Assembly (NCBI RefSeq): GCF_000152725.1
Contig: NZ_CH724131.1
Span: forward strand, 89,009-153,008
Length of the DNA: 64,000 nt
DNA from: Pseudooceanicola batsensis HTCC2597
GTDB lineage: Bacteria; Pseudomonadota; Alphaproteobacteria; Rhodobacterales; Rhodobacteraceae
Reading direction: 5' to 3'
A program made the position numbers and the translations under genes. Shown piece after piece: positions 25,610 through 33,800 of this stretch. The notes under the pieces are model-generated. The model was not told the origin of the DNA and searched no databases. It worked only from the letters and a program-made list of their open reading frames with translations. How positions within the stretch are numbered: position 1 is the stretch's first letter; every line of letters starts with the position of its first letter.

Positions 25610-26578
25610 ATGGACCAGATACCCGAACAGGCTCTCGCGTGGCACCAGGCCGGCAAGGGCGCGGCGCTTGCCACGGTGGTCGAGACCTGGGGCAGTGCCC
25701 CCCGCCGGGTCGGGGCGATGCTCGCCGTGTCGGGAGAGGGGGAACTCGCCGGATCGGTCTCCGGCGGATGCGTCGAGGGGGCGGTGATCACCGAGGCGTT
25801 CGACGCGATCGACAGCGGCAGGAGCGCGGTCCTGACCTACGGTGTCTCGGACGACGATGCCTTTGCCGTGGGCCTCGCCTGCGGCGGCACGATCCGCATC
25901 CTGTTGCAGCCGGTCGGCTTCCCGCAGGGCCTGCCGGTCGACACTCTCGAGGACCTGTGCGCAGCGCGGGCCGCCCGGACCCCCGTCGCCCATGTGGTCG
26001 ACACCGCCGACTGGAGCGGGCGCCTCGCCGGTCGCGACGACTTCACCGACCGGTTCCGTGCGGATCGTTCGGGCTTTCTCGAGGATGGCGCGACCTTCGT
26101 GGCCATCCACAACCCGCCGCTGCGCATGACCATCGTCGGCGCGGTCCACATCGCGCAGGCGCTGGTCCCCATGGCGCGCCTTGCTGGTTACGATCCGCTG
26201 ATCATAGACCCGCGTCCCGCCTTCGCCGCCGGAAGCCGCTTTCCGGGCGAGACGATCCGCGACGCCTATCCCGACGAGGTCCTGGCCGATATCGCGCCGG
26301 ATACCCGCACGGCCCTCGTGCTGCTGACGCATGATCCCAAGATCGACGACCCCGCGCTCGAGATCGGGCTGCGCTCCGAGGCGTTCTACATCGGTGCGCT
26401 CGGCTCGACCCGCACCCATGCCAAGCGTGTCACCCGGCTTGAGGAAAAGGGCTTCACCGGCGCCGAGATCGACCGCATCCACGCCCCCGTGGGGCTCGAC
26501 ATCGGCGCGGCGGGTCCCGCCGAGATCGCCGTCGCCATCATGGCCGAGATCACGCAGGTTCTGAGGAAAGGCGCCTGA
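25610..26578 (+). CDS. XdhC/CoxI family molybdenum-hydroxylase maturation protein
   Basis: A 322-residue protein of the XdhC/CoxI family, which binds molybdenum cofactor and helps sulfurate and insert it into xanthine or CO dehydrogenase-type enzymes. The N-terminal domain has TWGSAPRRVGAMLAV and SVSGGCVEGAV; the C-terminal Rossmann domain starts at MTIVGAVHIAQAL and contains IDPRPAFA and YIGALGSTRTHAKR. The ATG at 25610 follows GGAGG by nine bases; the open frame extends upstream through the preceding terminator and is rejected there. The MoCF-domain gene begins one base after its stop. Confidence 0.92.
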   Translation: MDQIPEQALAWHQAGKGAALATVVETWGSAPRRVGAMLAVSGEGELAGSVSGGCVEGAVITEAFDAIDSGRSAVLTYGVSDDDAFAVGLACGGTIRILLQPVGFPQGLPVDTLEDLCAARAARTPVAHVVDTADWSGRLAGRDDFTDRFRADRSGFLEDGATFVAIHNPPLRMTIVGAVHIAQALVPMARLAGYDPLIIDPRPAFAAGSRFPGETIRDAYPDEVLADIAPDTRTALVLLTHDPKIDDPALEIGLRSEAFYIGALGSTRTHAKRVTRLEEKGFTGAEIDRIHAPVGLDIGAAGPAEIAVAIMAEITQVLRKGA

Positions 26579-26579
26579 G

Positions 26580-27584
26580 GTGAAGTTCGGACCGGTCCCC
26601 CTGCATCAGGCCGAAGGCGCGACGCTGGCGCATTCGGTCGCGCTTTCGTCGGGCAAGCTGCGCAAGGGCCTGATCCTTACCGGAGAGCATGTCGCCAGCC
26701 TGGCGGCACTCGGGCTGGACGAGGTCATCGTCGCCCGTCCCGAACCCGGCGACGTGCCCGAGGACGAGGCCGCCGCCCGCATCGCCGAGGCGCTCGTGCC
26801 GGACCCCGGGCCCGCGCACCTGAGGCTGACGCGGGCCTTCACCGGCCGCGTCAACCTGCTGGCCACCGCGCCCGGTGTGGCCAGACTGGACCCCGACCGG
26901 CTGAACCAACTGAACCGCATCGATCCGATGCTCACGCTCGCCACGGTTCCCGATCATCGGCAGATGAGCGAAGGCGGAATGGTCGCGACGGTCAAGATCA
27001 TCTCCTATGCCGTGCCCGCTGCCGCGGTGGACGAGGCCGAGACGCTCTTGCGCGGCGATGCCGCCATCCGGGTCGCGCCGGTCCGGCTGGCCACGGCGCG
27101 CCTGATCGTCACCGAGATCCCCGGCGGGGCAGGGGAGAAGGGGGTGGCGGCGATGGAAAGCCGCCTCGCGGCGCTCGGCATGACGCTCGGCGAGGTCGTG
27201 ACCGTCCCGCATCGGCAGGCCGAGATCGAGTCGGCCCTGACCGGCGGTGCCGCCGCCGACCTCACGCTGATCCTGACCGGCTCGGCGACCTCCGACCCCC
27301 ATGACATCGCCCCCGAGGCCGTCCGCGCGGCGGGCGGCCGGATCGAGCGGTTCGGGATGCCGGTGGACCCGGGCAACCTGTTGTTCCTCGGTCAGCTGAA
27401 CGACCGGCCTGTCATCGGCCTGCCCGGCTGCGCCCGCTCTCCCGCGCTGAACGGGGCAGATTGGGTGCTGGCACGCATCGCCTGTGCGCTGCCGGTGACG
27501 GCCGACGACATCGCCGGAATGGGGGTGGGCGGCCTGCTCAAGGAGATCCCCTCGCGGCCGCAACCCAGGGCGGGGCGGACCTGA
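26580..27584 (+). CDS. Molybdopterin-binding (MoCF-domain) protein
   Basis: A 334-residue cytoplasmic protein beginning with a GTG one base after the xdhC stop (TGAGGTG). Residues about 165-300 fit a MoaB/MogA/MoeA-type MoCF fold: LIVTEIPGG, ILTGSATSDPHDIAP and the late PVIGLPGCARSPALNG. The N-terminus (1-60) looks like the front of MoeA-related proteins. The usual N-terminal nucleotidyltransferase domain of MobA/MocA fusions is absent. Coupling to xdhC suggests handling or modification of the molybdenum cofactor for a hydroxylase such as the CoxL-like protein at the right end of the window. Confidence 0.85.
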   Translation: MKFGPVPLHQAEGATLAHSVALSSGKLRKGLILTGEHVASLAALGLDEVIVARPEPGDVPEDEAAARIAEALVPDPGPAHLRLTRAFTGRVNLLATAPGVARLDPDRLNQLNRIDPMLTLATVPDHRQMSEGGMVATVKIISYAVPAAAVDEAETLLRGDAAIRVAPVRLATARLIVTEIPGGAGEKGVAAMESRLAALGMTLGEVVTVPHRQAEIESALTGGAAADLTLILTGSATSDPHDIAPEAVRAAGGRIERFGMPVDPGNLLFLGQLNDRPVIGLPGCARSPALNGADWVLARIACALPVTADDIAGMGVGGLLKEIPSRPQPRAGRT

Positions 27585-27720
27585 GGGGGCTGCGGGGCGA
27601 CACGAGATCGGTGCGCCGGAACAATCTCGCACGGCCGGGTCAGGAAGATTGCGGAGAGCGTTTCTGGAACCTGCCCCGGTGGAGGACAGCGTCGATCGCT
27701 CCTCCCCCCCTGCGGAAACG

Positions 27721-27742
27721 AAAAGCGGCCCCGCAGGGCCGC
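27721..27742 (-). terminator. Rho-independent terminator of infC
   Basis: Read on the minus strand, GCGGCCC, loop TGCG and GGGCCGC (27742-27725) form a perfect 7-bp stem followed by TTTTCG. It begins about 26 bp after the infC stop and ends infC transcription; on the plus strand it has no T-run. Confidence 0.82.
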
Positions 27743-27768
27743 CCGTATCGCAGGAGGATGGCCGGCGG

Positions 27769-28314
27769 TCACTTGATGACCGGTCCGATCATCATGATCA
27801 TCTGGCGGCCTTCCATCTTGGGCATGTTCTCGACCTTGCCGATCTCCCTGACGTCTTCGGCGACCCGTTCCAGCAGTTCGCGGCCGAGGTTCTGGTGCGC
27901 CATCTCGCGGCCGCGGAACCGCAGTGTGACCTTCACCTTGTCGCCCTTTTCCAGAAACTTGACCACGTTGCGCATCTTGACGTCATAGTCGTGCGTGTCG
28001 GTGTTGGGCCGGAACTTGACCTCCTTCACCTCAATGGTCTTCTGCTTCTTGCGGGCTTCGGATTCCCGCTTCTGCTGTTCGTACTTGAACTTGCCGAAGT
28101 CCATGATCTTGCAGACCGGCGGCGTGGCATTGGGCGAAATCTCGACGAGATCCAGTTCGGCCTGTTCGGCCAGCGCCATGGCGCGTTCGGGCGTGACGAC
28201 ACCGAGGTTTTCGCCCTCGGCTCCGATCAGGCGGACTTCGGGGGCGCGGATTCGGTCGTTCACGCGGGGGCCCGTGTCACGGGTCGGCGGCGCGTTGTGG
28301 GGTCTGCGGGCTAT
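27769..28314 (-). CDS. infC: Translation initiation factor IF-3 (predicted AUA start)
   Basis: A 181-residue factor that keeps 30S subunits apart from 50S and proofreads the start codon. The N-domain contains [20 protein letters not shown], the linker is Lys/Glu-rich ([18 protein letters not shown]), and the C-domain has [18 protein letters not shown] at 28263 would give 164 residues, but the frame continues upstream as [16 protein letters not shown], the conserved Rhodobacterales N-terminus, and reaches an AUA at 28314 with AGAGGA about eight bases ahead. No ATG, GTG or TTG is suitably placed, so AUA is the likely start, in line with the rare start codons of infC that allow IF-3 to autoregulate. 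Confidence 0.9.
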   Translation of the reverse strand: MARRPHNAPPTRDTGPRVNDRIRAPEVRLIGAEGENLGVVTPERAMALAEQAELDLVEISPNATPPVCKIMDFGKFKYEQQKRESEARKKQKTIEVKEVKFRPNTDTHDYDVKMRNVVKFLEKGDKVKVTLRFRGREMAHQNLGRELLERVAEDVREIGKVENMPKMEGRQMIMMIGPVIK

Positions 28315-28488
28315 CTCTCTGGTCCTCTCATGGCCTAATAACGTGAGCGCGTAAACTAGTCGCGACGGGGCTTTCTTTCAAGCGGCAAATGGGCGATTGC
28401 TCCACGCAAATCCGATTCCGGACGAATGCCGCGACGGGCCGTGTCACGTGCTGGAACTGCGATTCAACTTTCTGGAAAGGAATGAGAA

Positions 28489-29319
28489 ATGGGCAAGATA
28501 CTGGCAATTGTCGTCGCCCTGGTCGTGGTCGTCGGCGCGCTGATCGCCACCGGGGTCGTCCGGATGCCCGGCCAGCAGGCCGGGATGTCGGAGGCACAGA
28601 CCACGGTCGCGGCGGACGAGGCGGAAATCACCGCGCCCGAGGCCCTGGAAGAGACCTCCGGGGCCGCGGCCGAGACCGGAGAGGCGGCGACCGCCTCTGC
28701 CGATGCCGTGGCCGACGCCGTCTCGGGGGCGGTTTCGGAGGCCGCGAACACCGTCGGCGAAAGCGCAGGTAGCGCTGCGGCCATCGCCGCGGACACGGTC
28801 GACGAGACGGCGGACACGATCGCCGGAGCGGCGCAGGAGACCGTCGATCGGGCCACCGAGATGGCGAACGGCGCTTCGGACAGCGTGGAAGAGGCCGCCG
28901 AGGCCGATGTCGCAACGGTGGAAGCGGAGGCCGGGGACGCGGCCGACAGTGCCAGGGAGGCGGCCGACGAAGCCGCGGATGCGGCCGAGGCCGCGGCTGA
29001 TGCTGCGGAGGATGTTGCCACAGTCGCACAGACCGCTGCCGATGCTGCCGCGGATGCGACCGCCGACACCGCGGCCGAGGCCGGTGAGGACCTGCGGGCC
29101 ATCGCTGAGGAGACCGGGATGAGCGTCGAGGAACTGGCCGAGGTGCTGACCGTCGAGGGTTTCGACGTCGACCGGGTGATCGAGATGATCGACGCCTCCG
29201 AGATCGGCGATCTGCAGAAGACCCTGCTCAAGTCCGGCGTCGAGCAGGTCCGCGACAGCCCGGAAGAGCTGCGCGAGATTCTTGCCCGGATCAGGACCCG
29301 GCTGGGCCTCGAGCCCTGA
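28489..29319 (+). CDS. Membrane-anchored Ala-rich amphipathic protein
   Basis: A 276-residue protein of unknown function. Residues 4-25 are one hydrophobic segment (ILAIVVALVVVVGALIATGV), likely an uncleaved anchor. Residues about 35-210 are a low-complexity run of Ala with regularly spaced Glu/Asp/Thr, in patterns such as AADEAADAAEAAADAAED that would form long amphipathic helices like LEA or apolipoprotein segments. The last 65 residues are a normal helical domain with EETGMSVEELAEVLTVEGFD. AAGGA lies eight bases before the ATG. It is transcribed away from infC and converges on the Lrp gene. Confidence 0.82.
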   Translation: MGKILAIVVALVVVVGALIATGVVRMPGQQAGMSEAQTTVAADEAEITAPEALEETSGAAAETGEAATASADAVADAVSGAVSEAANTVGESAGSAAAIAADTVDETADTIAGAAQETVDRATEMANGASDSVEEAAEADVATVEAEAGDAADSAREAADEAADAAEAAADAAEDVATVAQTAADAAADATADTAAEAGEDLRAIAEETGMSVEELAEVLTVEGFDVDRVIEMIDASEIGDLQKTLLKSGVEQVRDSPEELREILARIRTRLGLEP

Positions 29320-29342
29320 GCATGCCCGCAGGTGCGGGATCG

Positions 29343-29364
29343 GGGCCGGGCGTCCGTCCGGCCC
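29343..29364. terminator. Hairpin between convergent genes
   Basis: A perfect 7-bp stem, GGGCCGG (29343-29349) with CCGGCCC (29358-29364), lies between the convergent Ala-rich gene and the Lrp gene, with a second small stem CCCGCA/TGCGGG at 29325-29338. There is no T-run, so termination would be weak or need Rho. Confidence 0.4.
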
Positions 29365-29365
29365 G

Positions 29366-29827
29366 TCAGAGCGGCAGCGCCGTGGTCGACTTGATCTCTT
29401 CCATCGACAGCAGTGCCGTGACGTTGTGGATCTTCACCTCCGAGATCAGCGCCTGATAGAACGTGTCGTAGGCGCGGGCATTCGGGACGCGTACCTTCAG
29501 CACATAGTCGATATCCCCGGCGAGGCGATGCGCCTCCTGCACCTCGGCCCGGTCCCTGAGCGCCTGAAGAAAGGTGTTCTGCCACTCGGCGTCGTGCTCG
29601 GACGTGCGGATCAGGACGAAGAAGCAGGCCTCGAACCCCAGCACGTCGGCGTCGAGGATCGCCACCTCGCGCTTGATGATGCCGCGGTCCCGCATCTTGC
29701 GGATCCGATTCCAGACCGGCGTCTTGGAAGAGCCCACGCTGCGCGCGATTTCCTCGATCGAGGGGGTCGTGTCCTGCTGCAATTGCAAAAGGATTTTCCG
29801 GTCGAGCTCATCCATCCGGTCAGCCAT
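29366..29827 (-). CDS. Lrp/AsnC family transcriptional regulator
   Basis: A 153-residue regulator with an N-terminal winged helix (MDELDRKILLQLQQDTTPSI, then SVGSSKTPVWNRIRKMRDRG as the recognition helix) and a C-terminal RAM effector-binding domain (about 70-150, with HRLAGDIDYVLKVRV). The ATG at 29827 has AAGGG upstream; a further in-frame start at 29863 adds an unlikely tail. It is divergent from the sulfite-assimilation operon with a 143-bp gap containing an AT-rich palindrome, so control of that operon by an amino-acid (perhaps cysteine) signal is a reasonable inference. Confidence 0.92.
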   Translation of the reverse strand: MADRMDELDRKILLQLQQDTTPSIEEIARSVGSSKTPVWNRIRKMRDRGIIKREVAILDADVLGFEACFFVLIRTSEHDAEWQNTFLQALRDRAEVQEAHRLAGDIDYVLKVRVPNARAYDTFYQALISEVKIHNVTALLSMEEIKSTTALPL

Positions 29828-29912
29828 TCCTGTTTTCCCTTCGGCACCGGGATTCCGGACCAAAACGGGGCGGGTGGCGGGACGGTGTCCTTATTTGCCT
29901 GCGCCCATGGTG

Positions 29913-29940
29913 CTGAGGGGGAATTATTTCCTATTCTCAG
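29913..29940. promoter_or_regulatory. Candidate Lrp operator in front of the cys operon
   Basis: An imperfect palindrome, CTGAG at 29913-29917 and CTCAG at 29936-29940 enclosing GGAATTATTTCCTATT. It is the most AT-rich spot of the divergent region between the Lrp-family gene and the siroheme synthase-like gene. Lrp-type regulators bind such sites. Its position 30-58 bp before the cysG start codon would suit direct control. Confidence 0.4.
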
Positions 29941-29970
29941 GGGTGTCAATCCAGCCCGAAAGGCGACCCG

Positions 29971-30966
29971 ATGCAGCACTTTCCGATCTTCCTGGCCATG
30001 GCGGAGGCGCGCGTCCTGCTGTCCGGCGGCGGGGCGGCGGCGCTGGCCAAGCTGCGCCTGCTGATGAAGACGCCCGCCCGGATCGAGGTCTTTTCGCGCG
30101 ATCCCGCCCCGGAAATCGACACCTGGGCGCGTCAGGGCCGCCTGCGGCTGGCCCGGCGCGACCTGCAGCGCGGCGACCTGAACGGCGCCTCGCTGGTTTA
30201 CGCGGCCGACGAGGACGACGCGATGGACGCCCGGACGCTGGCCTTCGCCCGTGCGGCGGGCGTTCTGACGAACGTGGTCGACAACCTCGGCGCATCGGAT
30301 TTCATCACCCCCGCCATGGTCGACCGCGCGCCGGTGACCGTGGCCATCGGCACCGAAGGGGCGGCCCCCGTGCTGGCCCGCCGGATCAAGGCCCGGCTGG
30401 AAGAGGACCTGCCGGTCTCGACCGGTCCTCTGGCCGCCGCCGCCGCCGCCTTCCGGGACGAGGCCGAGGCCTTGCCCCACGGCGCGCCGCGCCGCGAGTT
30501 CTGGGCCGACTGGTTCGATCGGGCCGGTCCCGAGGCGCATGCCGCCGGCCGGGACCTGCGCTCCGCCCTTGCGGCCTTGCTGGGGGCGCATCGCGACGGC
30601 AACGCGCGGCCCGACCGGGTCACGCTGGCCTGGACCGGTTCGGACGATCCCGATCTTCTGGTAATGAAGACCCGCCGGGCGCTCGATACGGCCGACGTGG
30701 TGGTCCACGACGATGACATCGCCCCCGGGATTCTCGAACTGGCCCGCCGCGAGGCCGACTTCATCACGCTGCACGAGACGGCCACCGTGCCACCGCTGCC
30801 GCAACTCCTGGCGCGGCGGGCGAAGGGAGGGCGGCACGTTCTCTATCTGTCGTCCCGTCCCGGCGCCGCGAGACTGGAAACCGCCGTTCGCGCCGCCGGC
30901 GCGGAGGTCACCGTGATCCCCGGCATCGCCGCCGGAGCCGCAACAGAAAGACGGGAGCAGGCCTGA
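29971..30966 (+). CDS. cysG: Siroheme synthase-like protein with truncated SUMT part
   Basis: A 331-residue protein. Residues 1-150 match the precorrin-2 dehydrogenase/sirohydrochlorin ferrochelatase half of CysG: a glycine-rich LLSGGGAAALAK, then NVVDNLGASDFITPA with the catalytic-type Asp104, then VAIGTEGAAPVLARRIK. Residues about 215-325 resemble the front of the uroporphyrinogen methyltransferase domain (TGSDDPDLLVMKTRRALDTADVVV) but stop after about 110 residues and lack most of that domain. It likely makes siroheme from precorrin-2, with methylation done elsewhere. AAAGG precedes the ATG. It is the first gene of the sulfite reductase operon, and its stop overlaps the next start (TGATG). 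Confidence 0.82.
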   Translation: MQHFPIFLAMAEARVLLSGGGAAALAKLRLLMKTPARIEVFSRDPAPEIDTWARQGRLRLARRDLQRGDLNGASLVYAADEDDAMDARTLAFARAAGVLTNVVDNLGASDFITPAMVDRAPVTVAIGTEGAAPVLARRIKARLEEDLPVSTGPLAAAAAAFRDEAEALPHGAPRREFWADWFDRAGPEAHAAGRDLRSALAALLGAHRDGNARPDRVTLAWTGSDDPDLLVMKTRRALDTADVVVHDDDIAPGILELARREADFITLHETATVPPLPQLLARRAKGGRHVLYLSSRPGAARLETAVRAAGAEVTVIPGIAAGAATERREQA

Positions 30967-31277
30967 TGCCGCGCAGCTTCACACCCAAAGTCGTCACCGC
31001 CAACGCCCTTCTGGAAGGCGATGTCGTCTACCTGACCGAGGACGACCGCTGGACCCGGGATCTGAACGAGGCCGAACTGCTGACCGACGAGGCCGTGGCC
31101 GAGGTGCGGCTGCTCGACGCCAGCCGCCGCCAGTCCGAGATCGTGGGCGCCTATCTCGCCGATATGGCGCCCGGCGACGCCGGCCCGCAGCCGACGCATT
31201 TCCGCGAGGATTTCCGCCGGACCGGCCCCTCGAACTACCGCCACGGCAAGCAGGCCGAGGGCCCCTCGCGGAGCTGA
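30966..31277 (+). CDS. DUF2849 family protein
   Basis: A 103-residue cytoplasmic protein of the DUF2849 family, recognisable from its length, the N-terminal VVTANALLEGDVVYLTEDDRW and its fixed place between the siroheme synthase and sulfite reductase genes in Alphaproteobacteria. The ATG overlaps the preceding stop by one base. Function unknown; by association it may help sulfite reductase assembly or electron supply. Confidence 0.88.
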   Translation: MPRSFTPKVVTANALLEGDVVYLTEDDRWTRDLNEAELLTDEAVAEVRLLDASRRQSEIVGAYLADMAPGDAGPQPTHFREDFRRTGPSNYRHGKQAEGPSRS

Positions 31278-31375
31278 CCCCCTCCGGCCGGCACGCCGCC
31301 GCCGACCAGATGCAGAACCGAAACGCGCCCACGAGGCCCCGGCACGGGGGCCGGGGCACCGAAAGGACCCGCACC

Positions 31376-33049
31376 ATGTATCGCTACAACGATTTCGACC
31401 AAGCCTTCCTGGACGAGCGGAACGCGCAGTTCCGCGCCCAGGTCGCAAGGCGGATCGACGGATCGCTGACCGAGGACGAATTCCGGCCGCTGCGCTTGAT
31501 GAACGGTCTCTACCTTCAGTTGCACGCCTACATGCTGCGGGTTGCCATCCCCTACGGCACGCTGCGCAGCGACCAGATGCGCCAGCTGGCCATGATCGCG
31601 GACAGGTGGGACAAGGGCTACGGCCATTTCACCACCCGTCAGAACATCCAGTACAACTGGCCCAAGCTGCCGGATGTGCCGGACATCCTCGACGCACTGG
31701 GCGAGGTGCAACTGCACGCGATCCAGACCTCCGGCAACACGATCCGCAACGTGACCGCCGACCATTTCGCCGGCGCCGCCGCGGACGAGATCGCCGATCC
31801 GCGTCCCGTCGCGGAGCTCATCCGCCAGTGGTCCACCGACCACCCCGAGTTCCAGTTCCTGCCGCGCAAGTTCAAGTTCGCCGTCACCGGGTCTCCGAAC
31901 GACCGGGCGGTGGTCAAGGCGCATGACATCGGCATCCGCATGGTACGCAACGACAGGGGCGAGCCGGGCTACGAGGTGCTCGTCGGCGGCGGGCTGGGCC
32001 GGACGCCGATGATCGGCAAGGTCATCCGCGACTTTCTTCCGCCCGCGGACCTGCTGCCCTATCTCGAGGCGATCGTCAGCGTCTACAACACGCTCGGTCG
32101 CCGCGACAACAAGTACAAGGCGCGGATCAAGATCACCGTCCACGAGAACGGCATCGACACGATCCGCGAGAAGGTCGAGACGCGGTTTGCCGAGCTCAAG
32201 CCGCTGTTCTCAGGCGTCGATCAGGAGATGCTGGCCAGGATCGAGGAGCACTTTGCCCCGCCGGCTTTCCGCAACGCGCCGGTCGAGGCCTACGAGACGG
32301 CGCGGGACCGCGATCCGGTCTTCCGCGCCTGGGCAGACACCAACCTCGCCGAACACAAGTCCGAGGGCTATGCCATCGTGACCGTCTCGCTCAAGAAGCA
32401 CGGGGCGACCCCCGGCGACGCGACCTCGGACCAGATGCGCGCGCTGGCCGAGCTCGCGCAGAGGTACGGCCACGACGAACTGCGCATCAGCCATGAACAG
32501 AACGTCATCTTCCCGCATGTCCACAAGTCCGACCTGCCGGCCCTGCACGAGGCGCTCCGCGCGGCGGATCTGGCCACGGCGAACGTGGGGCTGATTTCGG
32601 ACATCATCGCCTGCCCGGGCATGGACTACTGCGCCCTCGCCACGGCGCGGTCGATCCCGGTCGCGCAGGAGATCGCGGAACGCTTCGACCAGCTCAAGCT
32701 GGAACACGACGTCGGGCCGCTCAAGCTCAAGATCTCGGGCTGCATCAACGCCTGCGGGCATCACCATGTCGGCCATATCGGCATCCTCGGGCTCGATCGG
32801 GCGGGGGTCGAGAACTATCAGATCACCCTCGGCGGCGACGGCACCGAGACGGCCGAGATCGGCTCGCGCACCGGGCCCGGTTTCGCCTATGACGAGATCA
32901 CCGACGCGATCGAGCGGATCGTGCGCGCCTATCTCGACCTGCGCGAGGGCCCGGGGGAAACCTTCCTGATGGCCTACCGCCGCCTCGGCGCGGATCCGTT
33001 CAAGGCCGCTCTCTACGAGGACGAGAAGGCGAAGACCCATGCCGCCTGA
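31376..33049 (+). CDS. cysI: Sulfite/nitrite reductase hemoprotein subunit
   Basis: A 557-residue assimilatory sulfite reductase reducing sulfite to sulfide with six electrons. Two ferredoxin-like half domains and two siroheme/4Fe-4S domains are visible; the cluster and siroheme ligands are Cys413, Cys419, Cys456 and Cys460 (CPGMDYC and SGCINACGHHH). Siroheme-contacting TTRQNIQ lies near 86-92. The ATG at 31376 follows AAAGGA by nine bases; the open frame runs 22 codons further up without support. The downstream ferredoxin-NADP reductase suggests electrons come through a ferredoxin rather than a CysJ flavoprotein. Confidence 0.94.
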   Translation: MYRYNDFDQAFLDERNAQFRAQVARRIDGSLTEDEFRPLRLMNGLYLQLHAYMLRVAIPYGTLRSDQMRQLAMIADRWDKGYGHFTTRQNIQYNWPKLPDVPDILDALGEVQLHAIQTSGNTIRNVTADHFAGAAADEIADPRPVAELIRQWSTDHPEFQFLPRKFKFAVTGSPNDRAVVKAHDIGIRMVRNDRGEPGYEVLVGGGLGRTPMIGKVIRDFLPPADLLPYLEAIVSVYNTLGRRDNKYKARIKITVHENGIDTIREKVETRFAELKPLFSGVDQEMLARIEEHFAPPAFRNAPVEAYETARDRDPVFRAWADTNLAEHKSEGYAIVTVSLKKHGATPGDATSDQMRALAELAQRYGHDELRISHEQNVIFPHVHKSDLPALHEALRAADLATANVGLISDIIACPGMDYCALATARSIPVAQEIAERFDQLKLEHDVGPLKLKISGCINACGHHHVGHIGILGLDRAGVENYQITLGGDGTETAEIGSRTGPGFAYDEITDAIERIVRAYLDLREGPGETFLMAYRRLGADPFKAALYEDEKAKTHAA

Positions 33050-33800
33050 AGCCGCGATGGATTTCAGCGCGCCCGTCCTGCCCGAGCAGGAGGAGCGGGT
33101 GCGCGTGCTCAACGACCGCTACCGGCACCACGGTGCGACCGCCGTGCTCGAGGGGGCCCTGCGCGACCCCGAGGCCGGGAAAATCGCGCTCGTGTCGTCC
33201 TTCGGCGCCGAATCCGTGGCCCTGCTGCACCTCGTCTCGATGGTCGATCCCTCCACGCCGGTGCTGTTCATCGACACGCAGATGCTGTTCCGCGAGACGC
33301 TGGACTATCAGGCGGATCTGGCGGAACGGCTGCACCTCAAGGACCTGCGGATCGTCCGGGCCAATCCGCTGGATCTGCAGAAGGAAGACCCCGACGACCT
33401 TCTGCATACGGTCGATACGGACGCCTGCTGCGACCTGCGCAAGACACGGCCGCTGCAGCGTGCGCTCAGGGAGTTCGACGGCTGGATCACCGGGCGCAAG
33501 CGGTTCCAGGGGGCGACGCGCTCGGATCTGGAATTCTTCGAGGCCGACGGCCCGCACCGGATCAAGGTCAACCCGCTGGCCCACTGGGCGCCCGAGGATG
33601 TGCGGACCTATATGGAAGACAACCGCCTGCCCAGGCACCCGCTCGTGGCGAGGGGCTATCCCTCGATCGGCTGCGCGCCCTGCACCTCGCCCGTGGCGCC
33701 GGGAGAAGACCCCCGGGCCGGACGCTGGCGGGGCGAGGACAAGAACGAATGTGGCATCCACTTCGTGGACGGCAAGATGGTCAGAGGAGGCGCGGCATGA
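33039..33800 (+). CDS. cysH: Adenylyl-sulfate (APS) reductase, 4Fe-4S type
   Basis: A 253-residue thioredoxin-dependent reductase of activated sulfate. The paired cysteines Cys130-Cys131 (ACCDLRK) and Cys212/Cys215 (GCAPC) are the 4Fe-4S ligands found in APS rather than PAPS reductases, and Cys238 in ECGIH is the catalytic cysteine. The pyrophosphatase-like loop is SSFGAESV. The ATG at 33039 overlaps the cysI stop by 11 bp and has GAAGG upstream; an ATG at 33057 is possible but has no clear ribosome-binding site. Next gene overlaps its stop. Confidence 0.94.
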   Translation: MPPEAAMDFSAPVLPEQEERVRVLNDRYRHHGATAVLEGALRDPEAGKIALVSSFGAESVALLHLVSMVDPSTPVLFIDTQMLFRETLDYQADLAERLHLKDLRIVRANPLDLQKEDPDDLLHTVDTDACCDLRKTRPLQRALREFDGWITGRKRFQGATRSDLEFFEADGPHRIKVNPLAHWAPEDVRTYMEDNRLPRHPLVARGYPSIGCAPCTSPVAPGEDPRAGRWRGEDKNECGIHFVDGKMVRGGAA

